Assembly (NCBI RefSeq): GCF_009857815.1
Contig: NZ_WVVW01000002.1
Span: 372,001 to 436,000 of the forward strand
DNA: 64,000 nt
From: Pseudomaricurvus sp. HS19
Lineage (GTDB): Bacteria; Pseudomonadota; Gammaproteobacteria; Pseudomonadales; Cellvibrionaceae
Reading direction: 5' to 3'
The notes beneath the pieces are model-generated. The model did not search any database. It was given only the letters and a program-made list of their open reading frames with translations, and was not told the origin of the DNA. The position numbers and the translations under genes were made by a program. This document shows positions 19,189 to 29,284 of the stretch, one piece after another; within the stretch, counting starts at the first letter, position 1, and the number at the start of each line of letters is the position of its first letter.

Positions 19189-22100
19189 ATGTTCAGTCAG
19201 TTTTTTATCACCCGCCCGAAGTTTGCCTTCGTGATCTCCATTGTGCTGTCGCTGGCGGGGCTGATCAGCATGTTCCTGCTGCCGGTCAACCTCTACCCCG
19301 AGATCACCCCGCCGCAGGTGCAGATCAATGCCACCTACCCCGGTGCCAGCGCCCAGGTGGTGGAAGAGGCGGTACTGCGCCCGATTGAAGAACAGATCAA
19401 CGGCATCGAGGGGATGCTCTACATCGAGTCCACCGCCTCCAACAATGGCGCCGCCTCGATCACCGTCACCTTTGAGCAGGGCACCGACGACGACACCGCC
19501 CAGGTGAATGTGCAGAACCGGGTCGCCGTAGCCGAACCGTCTCTGCCCGCGGAAGTGACCCGACAGGGACTGAAGGTGGAGAAGCGCTCCAGCAACATGC
19601 TGCTGGGCATTAACCTGGTCAGCTCCGACCCCGGCGTGGACCGCCTCTACCTCTCCAACTACGCCACCAATTACCTCACCGAGCCGCTGGCGCGGGTGCC
19701 GGGCGTGGGCGGCGTGGAAGTGATGGGGGAGATGAGTTATTCCATGCGGGTGTGGATGGACCCGGTGCGCATGGCCGCCCTGGGGGTCACCGTGTCCGAC
19801 ATTCAGTCCACCCTCAACGAGCAGAACCTGATTGTCGCCGCCGGCAAGATCGGCGCCCCACCGACACCGGACCAGCAGCAGTTTGAGTACACCATTCAAA
19901 CCAAGGGTCGACTTGTCGACGCGAAGGAGTTTGGCAATACCATTGTCCGGGCCAAGGCCGACGGTTCTTTCATCCACCTGCACGATGTAGCGCGGCTGGA
20001 GATGGGATCGCAAAGTTACTCCGCCGCCGCCAAACTGAACAACAACGACACCGCCTTTATCGTCATCTACCAGCTGCCCGACGCCAACGCCACCGAAGTG
20101 GCCAAGCTGGTCTACGCGGAGATGGAAAAGCTCGCCGTCGCTATGCCGGAGGGTGTGGAGTACCACATCATCTACGACACCACCCGCTTTATCCTGCGCT
20201 CCATCGACGAAGTGAAAGTCACGCTCTATCAGGCGGTGGCGCTGGTGATCCTGGTGGTGTTTATCTTCCTGCAGAACTGGCGCGCCACTATTGTGCCGGC
20301 GGTGGCCATTCCGGTGTCGCTGATCGGCACCTTTGCCTTCCTGCAGCTGTTCGGCTTCTCCATCAACACCATCACCCTGTTCGGTCTGGTGCTGGCCATC
20401 GGCATTGTGGTGGACGATGCCATTGTGGTGATTGAGAACGTGGAGCGGCTGATGACCGAAGGCGGCCTGTCGCCACTGGAGGCCACCCGCCAGAGCATGA
20501 AGGAGGTCTCCGGCCCGGTGGTGGCCACTACCCTGGTACTGCTGGCGGTGTTTGTGCCGGTGGGCTTTATGCCTGGTATTACCGGTGAGATCTACAAACA
20601 GTTCGCGGTTACCATCTCCACGGCGGTGGTGATCTCCTCCATCAACGCCCTCACCCTCAGCCCGGCCCTGTGCGCCTCGTTGCTGCGCGGCGACCAGACC
20701 AAACGCATTGGCTGGCTGCGTCCCGCGGAGCGGGCGATTGAGGGCCTGACCCACGGCTACAAACGCCAGGTACGAACCATCCTGCAGCGCGCCAGCCTGG
20801 CGCTGCTGTTCGCTGCCGCCGGTATCGTCGCCACCGGCTGGCTGGCCACCAACACAGCCACCGGCTTCATCCCCAATGAGGACCAGGGCATCCTGATGAT
20901 GGATATCCAGCTGCCGGATGCCGCCTCCCTCAACCGCACCGAGAGCGTGATGGCCAGGGTCAGCGACCTGGTGGAGGCGCAGGAGGGTGTGGCGGATGTC
21001 ATTACCGTAGCCGGCTTCTCCATCCTCGCCGGCGCCGGCTCCAACCGCGCCCTGGGCATTGTGGTGCTGGATGACTGGGACGACCGCACCACGCCCGAGA
21101 CCCGCCTGCGCACCATCTACAACAAACTGCAGGGGATCGTGTGGGGACTGCCGGACGCCCAGGTGATGGTCTTCCCCATGCCCTCCATCCCCGGCCTTGG
21201 CGCCACCGGTGGTTTTGATTTCCGCCTGCAGGACTCCCGCGGCCGCAGCCCGGAAGAGCTGGCGCAGGTAGCCAATGGCCTCATCTACCAGGCCAACAGC
21301 GATCCGCGCCTGGAGCGGGTCTTCTCCACCTACCGGGCCAATGTGCCGCAGTATTACCTGGAGATCGACCGCCCCAAGGCCAAGGCCATCGGCGTGCCCC
21401 TGTCGGAGGTGTTCCTGACCCTGCAGGCGCAGCTGGGCTCGCTCTACATCAACGACTTCAACCGCTTTGGCCGCACCTATCAGGTGATCCTGCAGGCAGA
21501 AGGCAAGTACCGCTCACGGCCCGAGGATCTGGGCCACCTGTACGTGCGCAACAACCAGGGCGAGATGCTGCCACTGGCTACCCTCGGCCGCCTGCAGCCC
21601 ATGCTCGGTGCCACCAGTCTCAACCACTTCAACCTCTACCGCTCCACCAGCATCAGCGGCCAGGCGGCCCCGGGTTACAGCTCCGGTGATGCCCTCAAGG
21701 CCATGGGCGAGCTGGCGCAGCAGCTGCCGGATGGCTATCTGTTCGAGTGGGCCGGGCAGTCGGCACAGGAGGTGGCGGCGGGCAACCTGGTGCCGATTCT
21801 CTTCAGTCTCGCCCTGCTGTTTGTCTACCTGTTCCTGGTGGCGCTCTACGAGAGCTGGAGCCTGCCACTGGCGGTAATGGGGGCCGTGCCCTTTGCCCTG
21901 CTTGGAGCCTTTACGGCCATGAACCTGGTGGGACAGGCCAACGACCTCTACGCCCAGGTAGGCCTGATCCTGCTGATCGGCATCTCCACCAAAACCGCCA
22001 TTCTCATTGTGGAATTTGCCATGAGCGAGCGCCGTGCCGGCAAATCCATTGTGGACGCCGCCTTCAGTGCCGCCGGCCTGCGCTTCCGTGCGGTGCTGAT

Positions 22101-22296
22101 GACCGCCCTCTCCTTTGTACTGGGGGTACTGCCACTGGTCTACTCCACCGGCCCCGGTGCCGCCAGCCGTTTCTCCATTGGTGTCACCGTGCTCGGAGGC
22201 ATGCTGGCCGCCACCGTCTTCACCACCCTGTTGGTACCCATGTTCTACATGAGCGTGCAGCGGCTGCGGGAGCATTTCGATCCGCAGAAACGCTAG
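19189..22296 (+). CDS. RND multidrug efflux transporter (HAE1 family)
   Basis: Proton-driven inner-membrane pump that acts as a trimer with the adaptor encoded just upstream. 1035 residues with twelve helices and two large periplasmic loops, as in AcrB/MexB. The proton-relay pair is Asp409-Asp410 in [18 protein letters not shown], with the partner Lys935 in [14 protein letters not shown]. Other hallmarks are the opening [20 protein letters not shown] and [20 protein letters not shown]. Start is the ATG at 19189 with AAAGGA before it, 32 bp after the adaptor stop; the two genes form one operon. Long antisense frames here are shadows. Confidence 0.95.
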   Translation: MFSQFFITRPKFAFVISIVLSLAGLISMFLLPVNLYPEITPPQVQINATYPGASAQVVEEAVLRPIEEQINGIEGMLYIESTASNNGAASITVTFEQGTDDDTAQVNVQNRVAVAEPSLPAEVTRQGLKVEKRSSNMLLGINLVSSDPGVDRLYLSNYATNYLTEPLARVPGVGGVEVMGEMSYSMRVWMDPVRMAALGVTVSDIQSTLNEQNLIVAAGKIGAPPTPDQQQFEYTIQTKGRLVDAKEFGNTIVRAKADGSFIHLHDVARLEMGSQSYSAAAKLNNNDTAFIVIYQLPDANATEVAKLVYAEMEKLAVAMPEGVEYHIIYDTTRFILRSIDEVKVTLYQAVALVILVVFIFLQNWRATIVPAVAIPVSLIGTFAFLQLFGFSINTITLFGLVLAIGIVVDDAIVVIENVERLMTEGGLSPLEATRQSMKEVSGPVVATTLVLLAVFVPVGFMPGITGEIYKQFAVTISTAVVISSINALTLSPALCASLLRGDQTKRIGWLRPAERAIEGLTHGYKRQVRTILQRASLALLFAAAGIVATGWLATNTATGFIPNEDQGILMMDIQLPDAASLNRTESVMARVSDLVEAQEGVADVITVAGFSILAGAGSNRALGIVVLDDWDDRTTPETRLRTIYNKLQGIVWGLPDAQVMVFPMPSIPGLGATGGFDFRLQDSRGRSPEELAQVANGLIYQANSDPRLERVFSTYRANVPQYYLEIDRPKAKAIGVPLSEVFLTLQAQLGSLYINDFNRFGRTYQVILQAEGKYRSRPEDLGHLYVRNNQGEMLPLATLGRLQPMLGATSLNHFNLYRSTSISGQAAPGYSSGDALKAMGELAQQLPDGYLFEWAGQSAQEVAAGNLVPILFSLALLFVYLFLVALYESWSLPLAVMGAVPFALLGAFTAMNLVGQANDLYAQVGLILLIGISTKTAILIVEFAMSERRAGKSIVDAAFSAAGLRFRAVLMTALSFVLGVLPLVYSTGPGAASRFSIGVTVLGGMLAATVFTTLLVPMFYMSVQRLREHFDPQKR

Positions 22297-22342
22297 CGGC
22301 GCCAATTGCCGCACGCAAATACACCCGGACGGGCCCTGAGCG

Positions 22343-22371
22343 TCGAACCGCGCCGAGGCTTCGGGTACAAT
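22343..22371 (+). promoter_or_regulatory. Candidate promoter for the ubiE-ubiJ-ubiB genes
   Basis: TCGAAC (22343-22348), 17 bases, TACAAT (22366-22371), 30 bp before the ubiE start. The -10 is good and the -35 weak. The stretch GTACAATGGCCGC also occurs at the ftsN promoter (5313-5325). Confidence 0.45.
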
Positions 22372-22401
22372 GGCCGCAATTTCACCGATGATGACGCCTC
22401 A

Positions 22402-23151
22402 ATGACTGACAAAAAGACCACCCACTTTGGCTTTCAGGAAGTACCGGTCGAGGAAAAAGCCGGTCGCGTTGCCGATGTATTCCACTCGGTTGCCGCCAAA
22501 TACGACATCATGAACGACCTCATGTCCGGTGGCGTGCACCGGCTGTGGAAGCGCTTCACCATCGAGATCTCCGGTGTGCGCACCGGTGACAAGGTGCTGG
22601 ATATTGCCGGCGGTACCGGCGACCTGAGCTACAAGTTCTCCCGCATTGTCGGCCCCGAAGGTCTGGTGGTGCTGGCGGACATCAACGAGTCCATGTTGAG
22701 GGTGGGCCGCGACCGCCTCACCGATCGCGGCGTCAGCGGCAACCTGGTGGTGGCCCAGGCCGACGCCCAGTACCTGCCCTTCCCCGACAACACCTTTGAC
22801 TGCATCACCATCGCCTTTGGCCTGCGCAACGTCACCGACAAGGACCTGGCGCTGCGCTCCATGCTGCGGGTACTGAAACCCGGTGGCCGGCTGCTGGTGC
22901 TGGAGTTCTCCAAGCCCCAGAGTCAGCTGCTGAGCAAGGTCTACGACACCTACTCCTTCCGCCTGCTGCCGGCCATGGGCAAGCTGGTGGCCAACGACCC
23001 GGAGAGCTACCGCTACCTGGCGGAGTCGATCCGCATGCACCCGGATCAGGAAACCCTGAAAGAGATGATGACCGCGGCCGGCTTTGCCAACGCCCACTAC
23101 CACAACATGACCGGTGGCATTGTCGCCCTGCACAAGGGCGTCAAACCCTGA
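22402..23151 (+). CDS. ubiE: Ubiquinone/menaquinone biosynthesis C-methyltransferase
   Basis: SAM-dependent methyltransferase acting on the 2-polyprenyl-6-methoxy-benzoquinol ring in ubiquinone synthesis (and on demethylmenaquinone where present). The 249 residues match E. coli UbiE (251). Signatures: [26 protein letters not shown] in the UbiE N-terminal motif, the SAM loop [15 protein letters not shown], and [20 protein letters not shown] with [12 protein letters not shown]. The ATG at 22402 fits the family start; the frame runs open to 22306 upstream but that part has no homology. First of ubiE-ubiJ-ubiB. Confidence 0.97.
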   Translation: MTDKKTTHFGFQEVPVEEKAGRVADVFHSVAAKYDIMNDLMSGGVHRLWKRFTIEISGVRTGDKVLDIAGGTGDLSYKFSRIVGPEGLVVLADINESMLRVGRDRLTDRGVSGNLVVAQADAQYLPFPDNTFDCITIAFGLRNVTDKDLALRSMLRVLKPGGRLLVLEFSKPQSQLLSKVYDTYSFRLLPAMGKLVANDPESYRYLAESIRMHPDQETLKEMMTAAGFANAHYHNMTGGIVALHKGVKP

Positions 23152-23170
23152 GTCCGGAGCGACCGCCATC

Positions 23171-23803
23171 ATGAAGCTCGACCCGACACTGCACAGCGCC
23201 GCCACCGCCAGCCTGGAAACGGTGATCAACCGGGCCCTGCGCTACGACCCGGCCACGCGCCTGAAGCTGGCAAAGCTCGCCGGCAAAAGTCTGGTGATCG
23301 ATATCAGCGGCACGGATCTCAGCCTTGGTTGCCACTTCGACACCGACAGCGTCCGCATTGTGGGCCAGATCGACAACCCCACTACCCGACTCAGCGGATC
23401 GCTCAGCGCGCTGCTCAGCCTGGCCCTCAGTGAACGCCTCAACCTCACCGGCAGTGGCGTCGAAGCCTGGGGCAACACGGCCCTGCTCACAGACCTGAAG
23501 AGCATCGGTGGGCAACTGGATCTGGATTGGGAGGAGGCGCTTAACGAGCTGCTGGGGGATATCCTTGGCCATCAGCTGGCCAACTCCGCCCGCGCCCAGC
23601 TGGGCTGGCTGCGCAGTCGCGGTGCCAGCGGCAAGCGCCTGCTGCAGGAGTTTCTAACCGAGGAGCTGCGCGCCGTGCCGGCAGCCCCGCAACTGCAGCA
23701 GTTCAGCGACAGTGTCGATCAGCTGCGCCTGGCCACTGATCGCCTCGGCGCCCGGGTGGAGCGGCTGCTGCACAAGCGCCGTAGCCCATCCGCAACCGAA
23801 TAA
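23171..23803 (+). CDS. ubiJ: Ubiquinone biosynthesis accessory factor UbiJ (SCP2 domain)
   Basis: Lipid-binding accessory protein that, with UbiK, helps present hydrophobic ubiquinone intermediates to the soluble Ubi complex. 210 residues: an SCP2 fold in the N-terminal half (ALRYDPATRLKLAKLAGKSL, GQIDNPTTRLSGSLSALLSL), a middle segment DWEEALNELLGDILGHQLAN, and a C-terminal coiled-coil-like helix. The ATG at 23171 lies 19 bp after ubiE. The longer frame from 23114 overlaps ubiE and is not favoured. Identity rests mainly on the fold pattern and on the invariant ubiE-ubiJ-ubiB order. Confidence 0.92.
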   Translation: MKLDPTLHSAATASLETVINRALRYDPATRLKLAKLAGKSLVIDISGTDLSLGCHFDTDSVRIVGQIDNPTTRLSGSLSALLSLALSERLNLTGSGVEAWGNTALLTDLKSIGGQLDLDWEEALNELLGDILGHQLANSARAQLGWLRSRGASGKRLLQEFLTEELRAVPAAPQLQQFSDSVDQLRLATDRLGARVERLLHKRRSPSATE

Positions 23804-23867
23804 GTGTACTGACCCGTGAAGCCCGTCTGTTTTGTAACACCTGCTCCCGCCTATAAGGAATCCTGAC

Positions 23868-25514
23868 TTGGTTGCCCTGTTACGCCTGCTGCGTATTGCC
23901 GTCACTATCCTGCGCTACCGCCTCGACGAACTGTTGCCCCAGCGCCACCTGCCCTGGTGGCTGCGGCAACTCCTGAAGCTCACGATCCTGCTGCCGGCCT
24001 GCCAGCTCAGTCGCGGCGAGCGCCTGCGCCGTTGCCTGGAGGACCTGGGTCCGGTGTTCGTCAAGTTTGGCCAGGTGCTCTCCACCCGCCCCGACCTGAT
24101 CCCGCCGGATGTGGCCACTGAGCTGGACCACCTGCAGGACAACGTCGCGCCTTTTGACGCCGAACTGTCGCGGCAGATTGTCGAGAAGGCGCTGGGCAAA
24201 CCGGTGAGTGAGCTGTTTGCCGAATTCGAGACCACCCCCATGGCCTCCGCCTCGGTGGCCCAGGTGCACGCCGCCCGCCTGTTCGACTCCAATGGCGAGC
24301 CCGGAGAGGAAGTGGTGGTGAAGGTGATCCGCCCCGGCATCGAGCGCACCATCGAGAAGGACATCGCCCTCATGTACCTGGTGGCGCGGCTGGTACAGCG
24401 CTTCTTCGCCGAAGCCTGGCGCCTGCGGCCGGTGGAGGTGGTGGAAGAGTACGAGTACACCATCCTCGATGAACTCAACCTGCAGCGCGAAGCCGCCAAC
24501 GCCTCCCAGCTGCGCCGCAACTTTGCCGGCTCCCCCCTGCTCTATGTGCCCGAAGTGCACTGGGACTACACCCGCATCAATGTCATGGTGATGGAACGCA
24601 TCCACGGCATTCCGGTAACCGATATCGAACAGCTACAAGCCCAGGACACCGACATGAAGCTGCTGGCGGAACGCGGGGTGGAGATCTTCTTTACCCAGGT
24701 GTTCGAGCACAACTTCTTCCACGCCGACATGCACCCGGGCAACATCTTTGTCTCCCGCGAACACCCGCGCCAGCCCCAGTACCTGTGCGTCGACATGGCT
24801 ATTGTCGGCTCCCTCAGCCAGGCCGACCAGTACTACATGGCGCGCATACTGCTGGCCATGTTCCGCCGCGACTACCGGCTGGTGGCCGAGCTGCATGTGC
24901 AGAGCGGCTGGGTGGACGAGGACACCTCCATCCGCGATTTTGAAGGCGCCATGCGCACCGTGTGCGAGCCCTTCTTCGAGAAGCCGCTGCGGGAGATCTC
25001 TTTCGGCCAGATCCTGGTGACCCTGTTCCAGTGCGCCCGCCGCTTCAACATGCAGGTACAACCGCAGCTGGTACTGCTGCAGAAGACCCTGCTCAATATC
25101 GAAGGCCTGGGGCGGCAGCTGTACCCGGACCTGGACCTGTGGCAAACCGCCCATCCTTTCCTGGAGCGCTGGCTGAAACAGCGCTTCCACCCCCGCAGCC
25201 TGTGGCAGCAGCTGAAACGCTACGGACCTGAATTGATGGAGCAGGCCCCGCAGATGCCCCATAAACTGTCAGCCGCCCTGGACCAGGTGCAGATGCTGGG
25301 GGAGCTGACACCCCAGCTGCAGCGTGCCGCCGAACAGATTAACCAGCAGCGCGCCCGCGCTGGCCAGCGGCGTCGCCGCGCCCTGGTCGCGGTGCTCGCC
25401 GGCGGCGCCGCGGTGGCGGTAGCACTGCCTGCCACCGGCATCGCCCTGGAGGATATTCCCCAGGCCAGCTGGCTGCTGCTGGCCATCGCCGGCTGGGCCT
25501 GGCTTCGGCAGTAG
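23868..25514 (+). CDS. ubiB: Ubiquinone biosynthesis protein UbiB (atypical kinase/ATPase)
   Basis: Membrane-associated ADCK-type protein needed for ubiquinone synthesis, probably through ATPase-driven handling of lipid intermediates. The 548 residues equal E. coli UbiB (546). The KxGQ motif is in [18 protein letters not shown]. The A-rich loop replacing the usual kinase P-loop is in [13 protein letters not shown], the catalytic-loop region is [18 protein letters not shown], and a C-terminal hydrophobic hairpin follows from about 500. Start is a TTG at 23868, preceded by AAGGA at about nine bases; no ATG near by gives the full N-terminus. Confidence 0.96.
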   Translation: MVALLRLLRIAVTILRYRLDELLPQRHLPWWLRQLLKLTILLPACQLSRGERLRRCLEDLGPVFVKFGQVLSTRPDLIPPDVATELDHLQDNVAPFDAELSRQIVEKALGKPVSELFAEFETTPMASASVAQVHAARLFDSNGEPGEEVVVKVIRPGIERTIEKDIALMYLVARLVQRFFAEAWRLRPVEVVEEYEYTILDELNLQREAANASQLRRNFAGSPLLYVPEVHWDYTRINVMVMERIHGIPVTDIEQLQAQDTDMKLLAERGVEIFFTQVFEHNFFHADMHPGNIFVSREHPRQPQYLCVDMAIVGSLSQADQYYMARILLAMFRRDYRLVAELHVQSGWVDEDTSIRDFEGAMRTVCEPFFEKPLREISFGQILVTLFQCARRFNMQVQPQLVLLQKTLLNIEGLGRQLYPDLDLWQTAHPFLERWLKQRFHPRSLWQQLKRYGPELMEQAPQMPHKLSAALDQVQMLGELTPQLQRAAEQINQQRARAGQRRRRALVAVLAGGAAVAVALPATGIALEDIPQASWLLLAIAGWAWLRQ

Positions 25515-25654
25515 CCGTTGGCGGCCACTGACTCCCCCGGCAATGGCTCAACCCCCCGGCGATGGGGTACACTCGCGGGATAGGGTTAACGACTGCACAA
25601 GCGATGCTTGTGTCGCCGCAATCCACTGAAACAGCAGGTAATACCGAGGTAGAC

Positions 25655-26044
25655 ATGTCCGCAGGGCAATTTCTGGAGGCAATCCGCTGGACCGAAGACG
25701 GGTTGGTACCCGCCATCGCCCAGGACGCCAAAACCGGCCGCATTCTGATGATGGCGTGGATGAACCGCGAATCCCTGCAGCTGACCGCTGATGAGGGCCG
25801 CGCCGTGTACTGGTCCCGCTCCCGCCAGCAGTTGTGGCGCAAGGGCGAAAGCAGCGGCCATGTGCAGCTGGTAAAAGAGATTCGCCTCGATTGTGACGAA
25901 GATGTCATCGTGCTCATGGTAGAACAGCTGGGCGGCATGGCGTGCCATACCGGCCGTGAATCCTGTTTTTACCGGGTTCTCAGGGATGGCCAGTGGCAGA
26001 CCGTCGACCCGGTCCTGAAAGACCCGAAAGAGATATACGCATGA
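25655..26044 (+). CDS. hisI: Phosphoribosyl-AMP cyclohydrolase
   Basis: Third step of histidine synthesis: opens the adenine ring of PR-AMP, with Zn. The 129-residue monofunctional enzyme has [40 protein letters not shown], the metal-site [15 protein letters not shown] and the [11 protein letters not shown] segment. Cys residues in DCDED, ACHTG and ESCF are the expected zinc ligands. The ATG at 25655 has GAGG just before it. Its TGA overlaps the ATG of hisE (ATGA), so translation is coupled. The upstream open frame from 25562 has no homology. Confidence 0.96.
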   Translation: MSAGQFLEAIRWTEDGLVPAIAQDAKTGRILMMAWMNRESLQLTADEGRAVYWSRSRQQLWRKGESSGHVQLVKEIRLDCDEDVIVLMVEQLGGMACHTGRESCFYRVLRDGQWQTVDPVLKDPKEIYA

Positions 26045-26385
26045 GTAACAGCAGCGATGTACTGGCCGAACTGACCCGGGTTCTGGAAGCGCGCAAGAAC
26101 AGCGCTGACGGGGAGAGCTCCTACGTCGCCAGCCTGCACCAGAAAGGCCTCAACAAGATTCTCGAAAAAGTGGGCGAGGAAGCGGTGGAAACCATCCTCG
26201 CCGCCAAGGACGCCCAGGCCAGTGGCGACACCAGCGACCTGATTTACGAAACCGCCGACCTGTGGTTTCACACGCTGGTGATGCTGTCCCACCTGGGTGA
26301 AGACGCCAGCGCCGTGCTCAATGAACTGGCACGCCGCTTCGACATGTCCGGGCTGGAAGAGAAAGCCTCCCGCACAGCAAAATAA
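26041..26385 (+). CDS. hisE: Phosphoribosyl-ATP pyrophosphatase
   Basis: Second step of histidine synthesis: hydrolyses PR-ATP to PR-AMP and PPi. 114 residues, all-alpha MazG-like fold. Motif [15 protein letters not shown] provides the acidic metal ligands, followed by [18 protein letters not shown] with further Glu/Asp. Overlaps hisI by four bases at ATGA and is followed 19 bp later by tatA on the same strand, the normal pseudomonad order. Confidence 0.96.
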   Translation: MSNSSDVLAELTRVLEARKNSADGESSYVASLHQKGLNKILEKVGEEAVETILAAKDAQASGDTSDLIYETADLWFHTLVMLSHLGEDASAVLNELARRFDMSGLEEKASRTAK

Positions 26386-26404
26386 TCGTTTCAGGAGAGA
26401 TTTC

Positions 26405-26650
26405 ATGGGTATTGGCGGTATCAGTATCTGGCAACTGTTGATCATTCTGGCCATCGTTGTCATGTTGTTCGGCACCAAGCGCCTGCGCAATATTGGCGGC
26501 GACCTGGGTGGAGCCATCAAGGGTTTCAAGAAGGCCATGAACGAAGAGCCGGCGGATAAAGTCGACGATCAGAGCGACAAGACCGAAGCTCCCAAGGCCG
26601 ACCTGCAGAACAACAAAGAGAGCACCCAGCCCGGAGGCGACAAGTCGTAA
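26405..26650 (+). CDS. tatA: Twin-arginine translocase subunit TatA
   Basis: Forms the size-adjustable protein-conducting oligomer of the Tat pathway in the inner membrane. 81 residues: a short N-terminus, one hydrophobic helix ([18 protein letters not shown]), the hinge and amphipathic helix [21 protein letters not shown] containing the FGTKRLR motif, and an acidic disordered tail. Start ATG at 26405 with AGGAGAG just upstream. First gene of tatABC. Confidence 0.96.
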   Translation: MGIGGISIWQLLIILAIVVMLFGTKRLRNIGGDLGGAIKGFKKAMNEEPADKVDDQSDKTEAPKADLQNNKESTQPGGDKS

Positions 26651-26656
26651 ACCCCT

Positions 26657-27025
26657 GTGTTTGATATCGGCTTCTTCGAACTGCTGGTCATCGGTGTGGT
26701 GGCCCTGCTGGTGATCGGCCCCGAGCAACTGCCCGGCACCCTGCGCACCATGGCGCTGTGGTGGGGGCGGATGAAGCGCGGCCTGCAGGCGACCCGCACA
26801 GAACTCGAGCAGCAGTTGGGAGCCGACGACATCCGTCGCCAGCTGCACAACGAAGAGGTGATGAAACGCCTCGAAGCTACCAAGCAGGACATTGAACGCA
26901 CCCTGCGTGAGGATGTGGCGGACATAGAACAGCAGCTCAAAGCCGCCGCACCTGCAGCGGAGAACACCCCAGACACCCCTGACAATCCGCTACCGGCAAG
27001 CAAGCAATCCTCCGCCAATGACTGA
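26657..27025 (+). CDS. tatB: Twin-arginine translocase subunit TatB
   Basis: Part of the TatBC receptor for twin-arginine signal peptides. 122 residues: [20 protein letters not shown] membrane helix, the conserved [11 protein letters not shown] hinge with its Glu, then a long amphipathic helix and acidic tail. Start codon is GTG at 26657, seven bases after the tatA stop, so translational coupling is likely. The 3' end overlaps tatC by eight bases. Confidence 0.95.
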   Translation: MFDIGFFELLVIGVVALLVIGPEQLPGTLRTMALWWGRMKRGLQATRTELEQQLGADDIRRQLHNEEVMKRLEATKQDIERTLREDVADIEQQLKAAAPAAENTPDTPDNPLPASKQSSAND

Positions 27026-27755
27026 CGACAACATCCAGGATCAGGAAATGCCACTGGTGCAGCATCTCACCGAGCTGCGCGACCGCATGCTGCGTATCCT
27101 GCTGTTTGTACTGCTGGTGTTCTGCGGCCTCTTCTACTTCGCCAACGACATCTACACCTACGTCTCGGAACCGCTGCAGCGCTACCTGCCGGAAAACAGC
27201 ACCATGATTGCCACCGAGGTGGCATCACCCTTCCTGACGCCCTTCAAGCTCACCTTTATCCTGGCGTTTTTCGTCTCCATGCCGTTCGTGCTGTTCCAGT
27301 TCTGGCGCTTTATCGCCCCGGCCCTTTACCAGCGTGAACGTCGCCTGGCCCTGCCGCTGCTGTTCTCCAGCATCCTGCTGTTTTACGCCGGTATCGCCTT
27401 CGCCTACTACGTGGTGTTTCCCATTATTTTCGGTTTCTTCACCAGCGTTGGTCCCAGCAACGTCACGGTGATGACCGACATCAACAGCTACCTCAACTTT
27501 GTCCTCAAGCTGTTTTTCGCGTTTGGCCTGGCGTTTGAGATTCCCATCGCCGCCATCCTGCTGATCCTGGCCGGTGTGGTCTCCCCCGATGCGCTGGCCC
27601 GTAAACGGCCCTACGTGGTGGTTGGCTGCTTTGTGCTTGGCATGTTGTTGACGCCGCCGGACGTGATTTCCCAGACCCTGCTGGCGCTGCCCATGTGGCT
27701 GCTGTTTGAAACCGGCCTTCTGTTTGGACGTCTGCTGGCCCGGGGACGGGGCTGA
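27018..27755 (+). CDS. tatC: Twin-arginine translocase subunit TatC
   Basis: Six-helix core of the Tat receptor. 245 residues with the cytoplasmic N-terminal motif [13 protein letters not shown], whose LxELRxR recognises the RR signal. [19 protein letters not shown] and [19 protein letters not shown] are the usual helix stretches. It overlaps tatB by eight bases. Last of tatABC; ctpA follows after about 95 bp containing a likely promoter. Confidence 0.96.
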   Translation: MTDDNIQDQEMPLVQHLTELRDRMLRILLFVLLVFCGLFYFANDIYTYVSEPLQRYLPENSTMIATEVASPFLTPFKLTFILAFFVSMPFVLFQFWRFIAPALYQRERRLALPLLFSSILLFYAGIAFAYYVVFPIIFGFFTSVGPSNVTVMTDINSYLNFVLKLFFAFGLAFEIPIAAILLILAGVVSPDALARKRPYVVVGCFVLGMLLTPPDVISQTLLALPMWLLFETGLLFGRLLARGRG

Positions 27756-27773
27756 GCGGAACCGGGCAGCCCT

Positions 27774-27802
27774 TTCGCTATCCAATTTGATAGGTCTACA
27801 AT
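27774..27802 (+). promoter_or_regulatory. Candidate promoter for ctpA
   Basis: TTCGCT (27774-27779), 17 bases, TACAAT (27797-27802). The -10 overlaps the first in-frame ATG of the ctpA frame (27801), which argues that translation starts at the later ATG, 27852. Confidence 0.45.
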
Positions 27803-27851
27803 GTCGGTCAGACCTCGCAGGCTCTGGCCTGCCGCAACAACCGGAGCCTCT

Positions 27852-29225
27852 ATGTCCCTGCCGTTTGTCTTCCGCCCGCTGCTGGCGGCGCTCACCACTG
27901 CCCTGCTGTGCAGCCCTTTTGCCTCTGCAAACAGCGGCGCCGGCGCGGAAGCCGACGCCCCCCAGGATAATGGCCGCCTGCCCCTGGAGGAGCTGCGTAA
28001 CTTCACCAAGGTCTACCAGCACATCCGCAAGGGCTATGTGGAAGAGATCGACGATAAAACCCTGCTGGAGTACGCCATCAAGGGCATGCTCTCGGAACTG
28101 GACCCTCACTCCTCCTACCTCAACGCCGACTCCTTTGGCGATCTGCAGGAGAACACCACCGGTGAATTCGGTGGCCTGGGTATCGAAGTGGGCATGGAGA
28201 ATGGTTTTGTCAAAGTAGTGGCACCCATGGACGGCACGCCGGCGGCCAAGGCCGGTGTGCAACCCGGCGACCTGATCATCAAGCTGGATGACAAGCCGGT
28301 GAAGGGGATGGGACTGGGCGATGCCGTGGATCTGATGCGGGGCCCCAAGGGCACCGATATTACCCTCACCATCGTCCGCGAAGGTGTGGATCAGCCTTTT
28401 GAACTGGTGATCACCCGCGCCATTATCAAAGTGGAGAGCGTCCGCGCCAACCTGCTGGAGGATGACTACGGTTACCTGCGTATCGCCCAGTTCCAGCTCA
28501 GCACCGGTGCGGACACCGCCCGTGCGGTCAATAAACTGCTCACCGAGAACCCCAAGCTGCGCGGGCTGATCATAGACCTGCGTAACAACCCCGGCGGCGT
28601 GTTGCAGGCGTCGGTCGAGGTGGCCGACACCTTCCTCGAATCCGGCCTCATCGTCTATACCGAGGGCCGGGTACAGAACGCCGATATCCGCTACGAAGCC
28701 AAGCCCGGCGACCTGACCCAGGGCATGCCCATCGTGGTGCTGATCAACGACGGCTCCGCCTCGGCCTCGGAGATTGTGGCCGGCGCCCTGCAGGATCATC
28801 GCCGTGCGGTGATCCTCGGTACCCAAAGTTTCGGCAAGGGCTCCGTTCAGACAGTTATCCCGCTGTCGGAAGAGGCCGCCATCAAACTCACCACCGCACT
28901 CTACTTCACCCCCAACGGACGCTCTATCCAGGCCCAGGGCATTGTGCCGGATATCGAAGTGGAGCGGGCCAAGGTCACCGCCCTGCAACCGCGACTGCTG
29001 ACCACCGAAGCGGACCTCAGCGGCCACCTGGACAATGCCAACGGTGGCGACGAAGCCAACAGCCGCAGCCGCAAGGACGCCAACAAGCAGAAAGAGAATC
29101 TGTTTGAACGGGACAACCAGCTGTTTGAAGCGCTCAACCTGCTGAAAGGCATCAACGTCTTTGGCAGCCAGCGTGCCTCACTCAACGCCAAACGGGTAGC
29201 CGGACTGGAAGAGCCGCAACCCTGA
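27852..29225 (+). CDS. ctpA: C-terminal processing periplasmic protease (S41 family)
   Basis: Periplasmic serine protease that trims or degrades C-termini; in pseudomonads CtpA controls cell-wall hydrolases. 457 residues: signal peptide (SLPFVFRPLLAALTTALLCS, cleavage near ASA-NS), an N-terminal helical segment (DPHSSYLNADSFGDL), a PDZ domain (about 95-180, GLGIEVGMENGFVKVVAPMD) and the S41 core. The Ser-Lys dyad is Ser in GSASASEIVAG and Lys in SFGKGSVQ, 25 residues apart. The start at 27852 has GGAG six bases upstream. The tail (about 390-457) is charged and probably disordered. The same neighbours occur in Pseudomonas. Confidence 0.94.
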   Translation: MSLPFVFRPLLAALTTALLCSPFASANSGAGAEADAPQDNGRLPLEELRNFTKVYQHIRKGYVEEIDDKTLLEYAIKGMLSELDPHSSYLNADSFGDLQENTTGEFGGLGIEVGMENGFVKVVAPMDGTPAAKAGVQPGDLIIKLDDKPVKGMGLGDAVDLMRGPKGTDITLTIVREGVDQPFELVITRAIIKVESVRANLLEDDYGYLRIAQFQLSTGADTARAVNKLLTENPKLRGLIIDLRNNPGGVLQASVEVADTFLESGLIVYTEGRVQNADIRYEAKPGDLTQGMPIVVLINDGSASASEIVAGALQDHRRAVILGTQSFGKGSVQTVIPLSEEAAIKLTTALYFTPNGRSIQAQGIVPDIEVERAKVTALQPRLLTTEADLSGHLDNANGGDEANSRSRKDANKQKENLFERDNQLFEALNLLKGINVFGSQRASLNAKRVAGLEEPQP

Positions 29226-29284
29226 CAGCTGCTCGGAACCGGTCGGCAGCAGGGATGACATACACACAGGAAGGGAGCCGCCGT

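Noticed and set aside
19153-20754. 533-codon minus-strand frame opposite the RND pump
   Set aside because: Entirely inside a certain RND transporter gene; low-complexity His/Gly-rich translation.
27801-27851. ATG at 27801 as start of ctpA
   Set aside because: It overlaps a good -10 element; ATG 27852 has GGAG and gives a proper signal peptide.
27225-29027. 600-codon open frame on the minus strand opposite tatC and ctpA
   Set aside because: Composition (runs of Gly, Gln, His) and lack of any motif are those of an antisense shadow in GC-rich DNA; tatC and ctpA are certain on the other strand.
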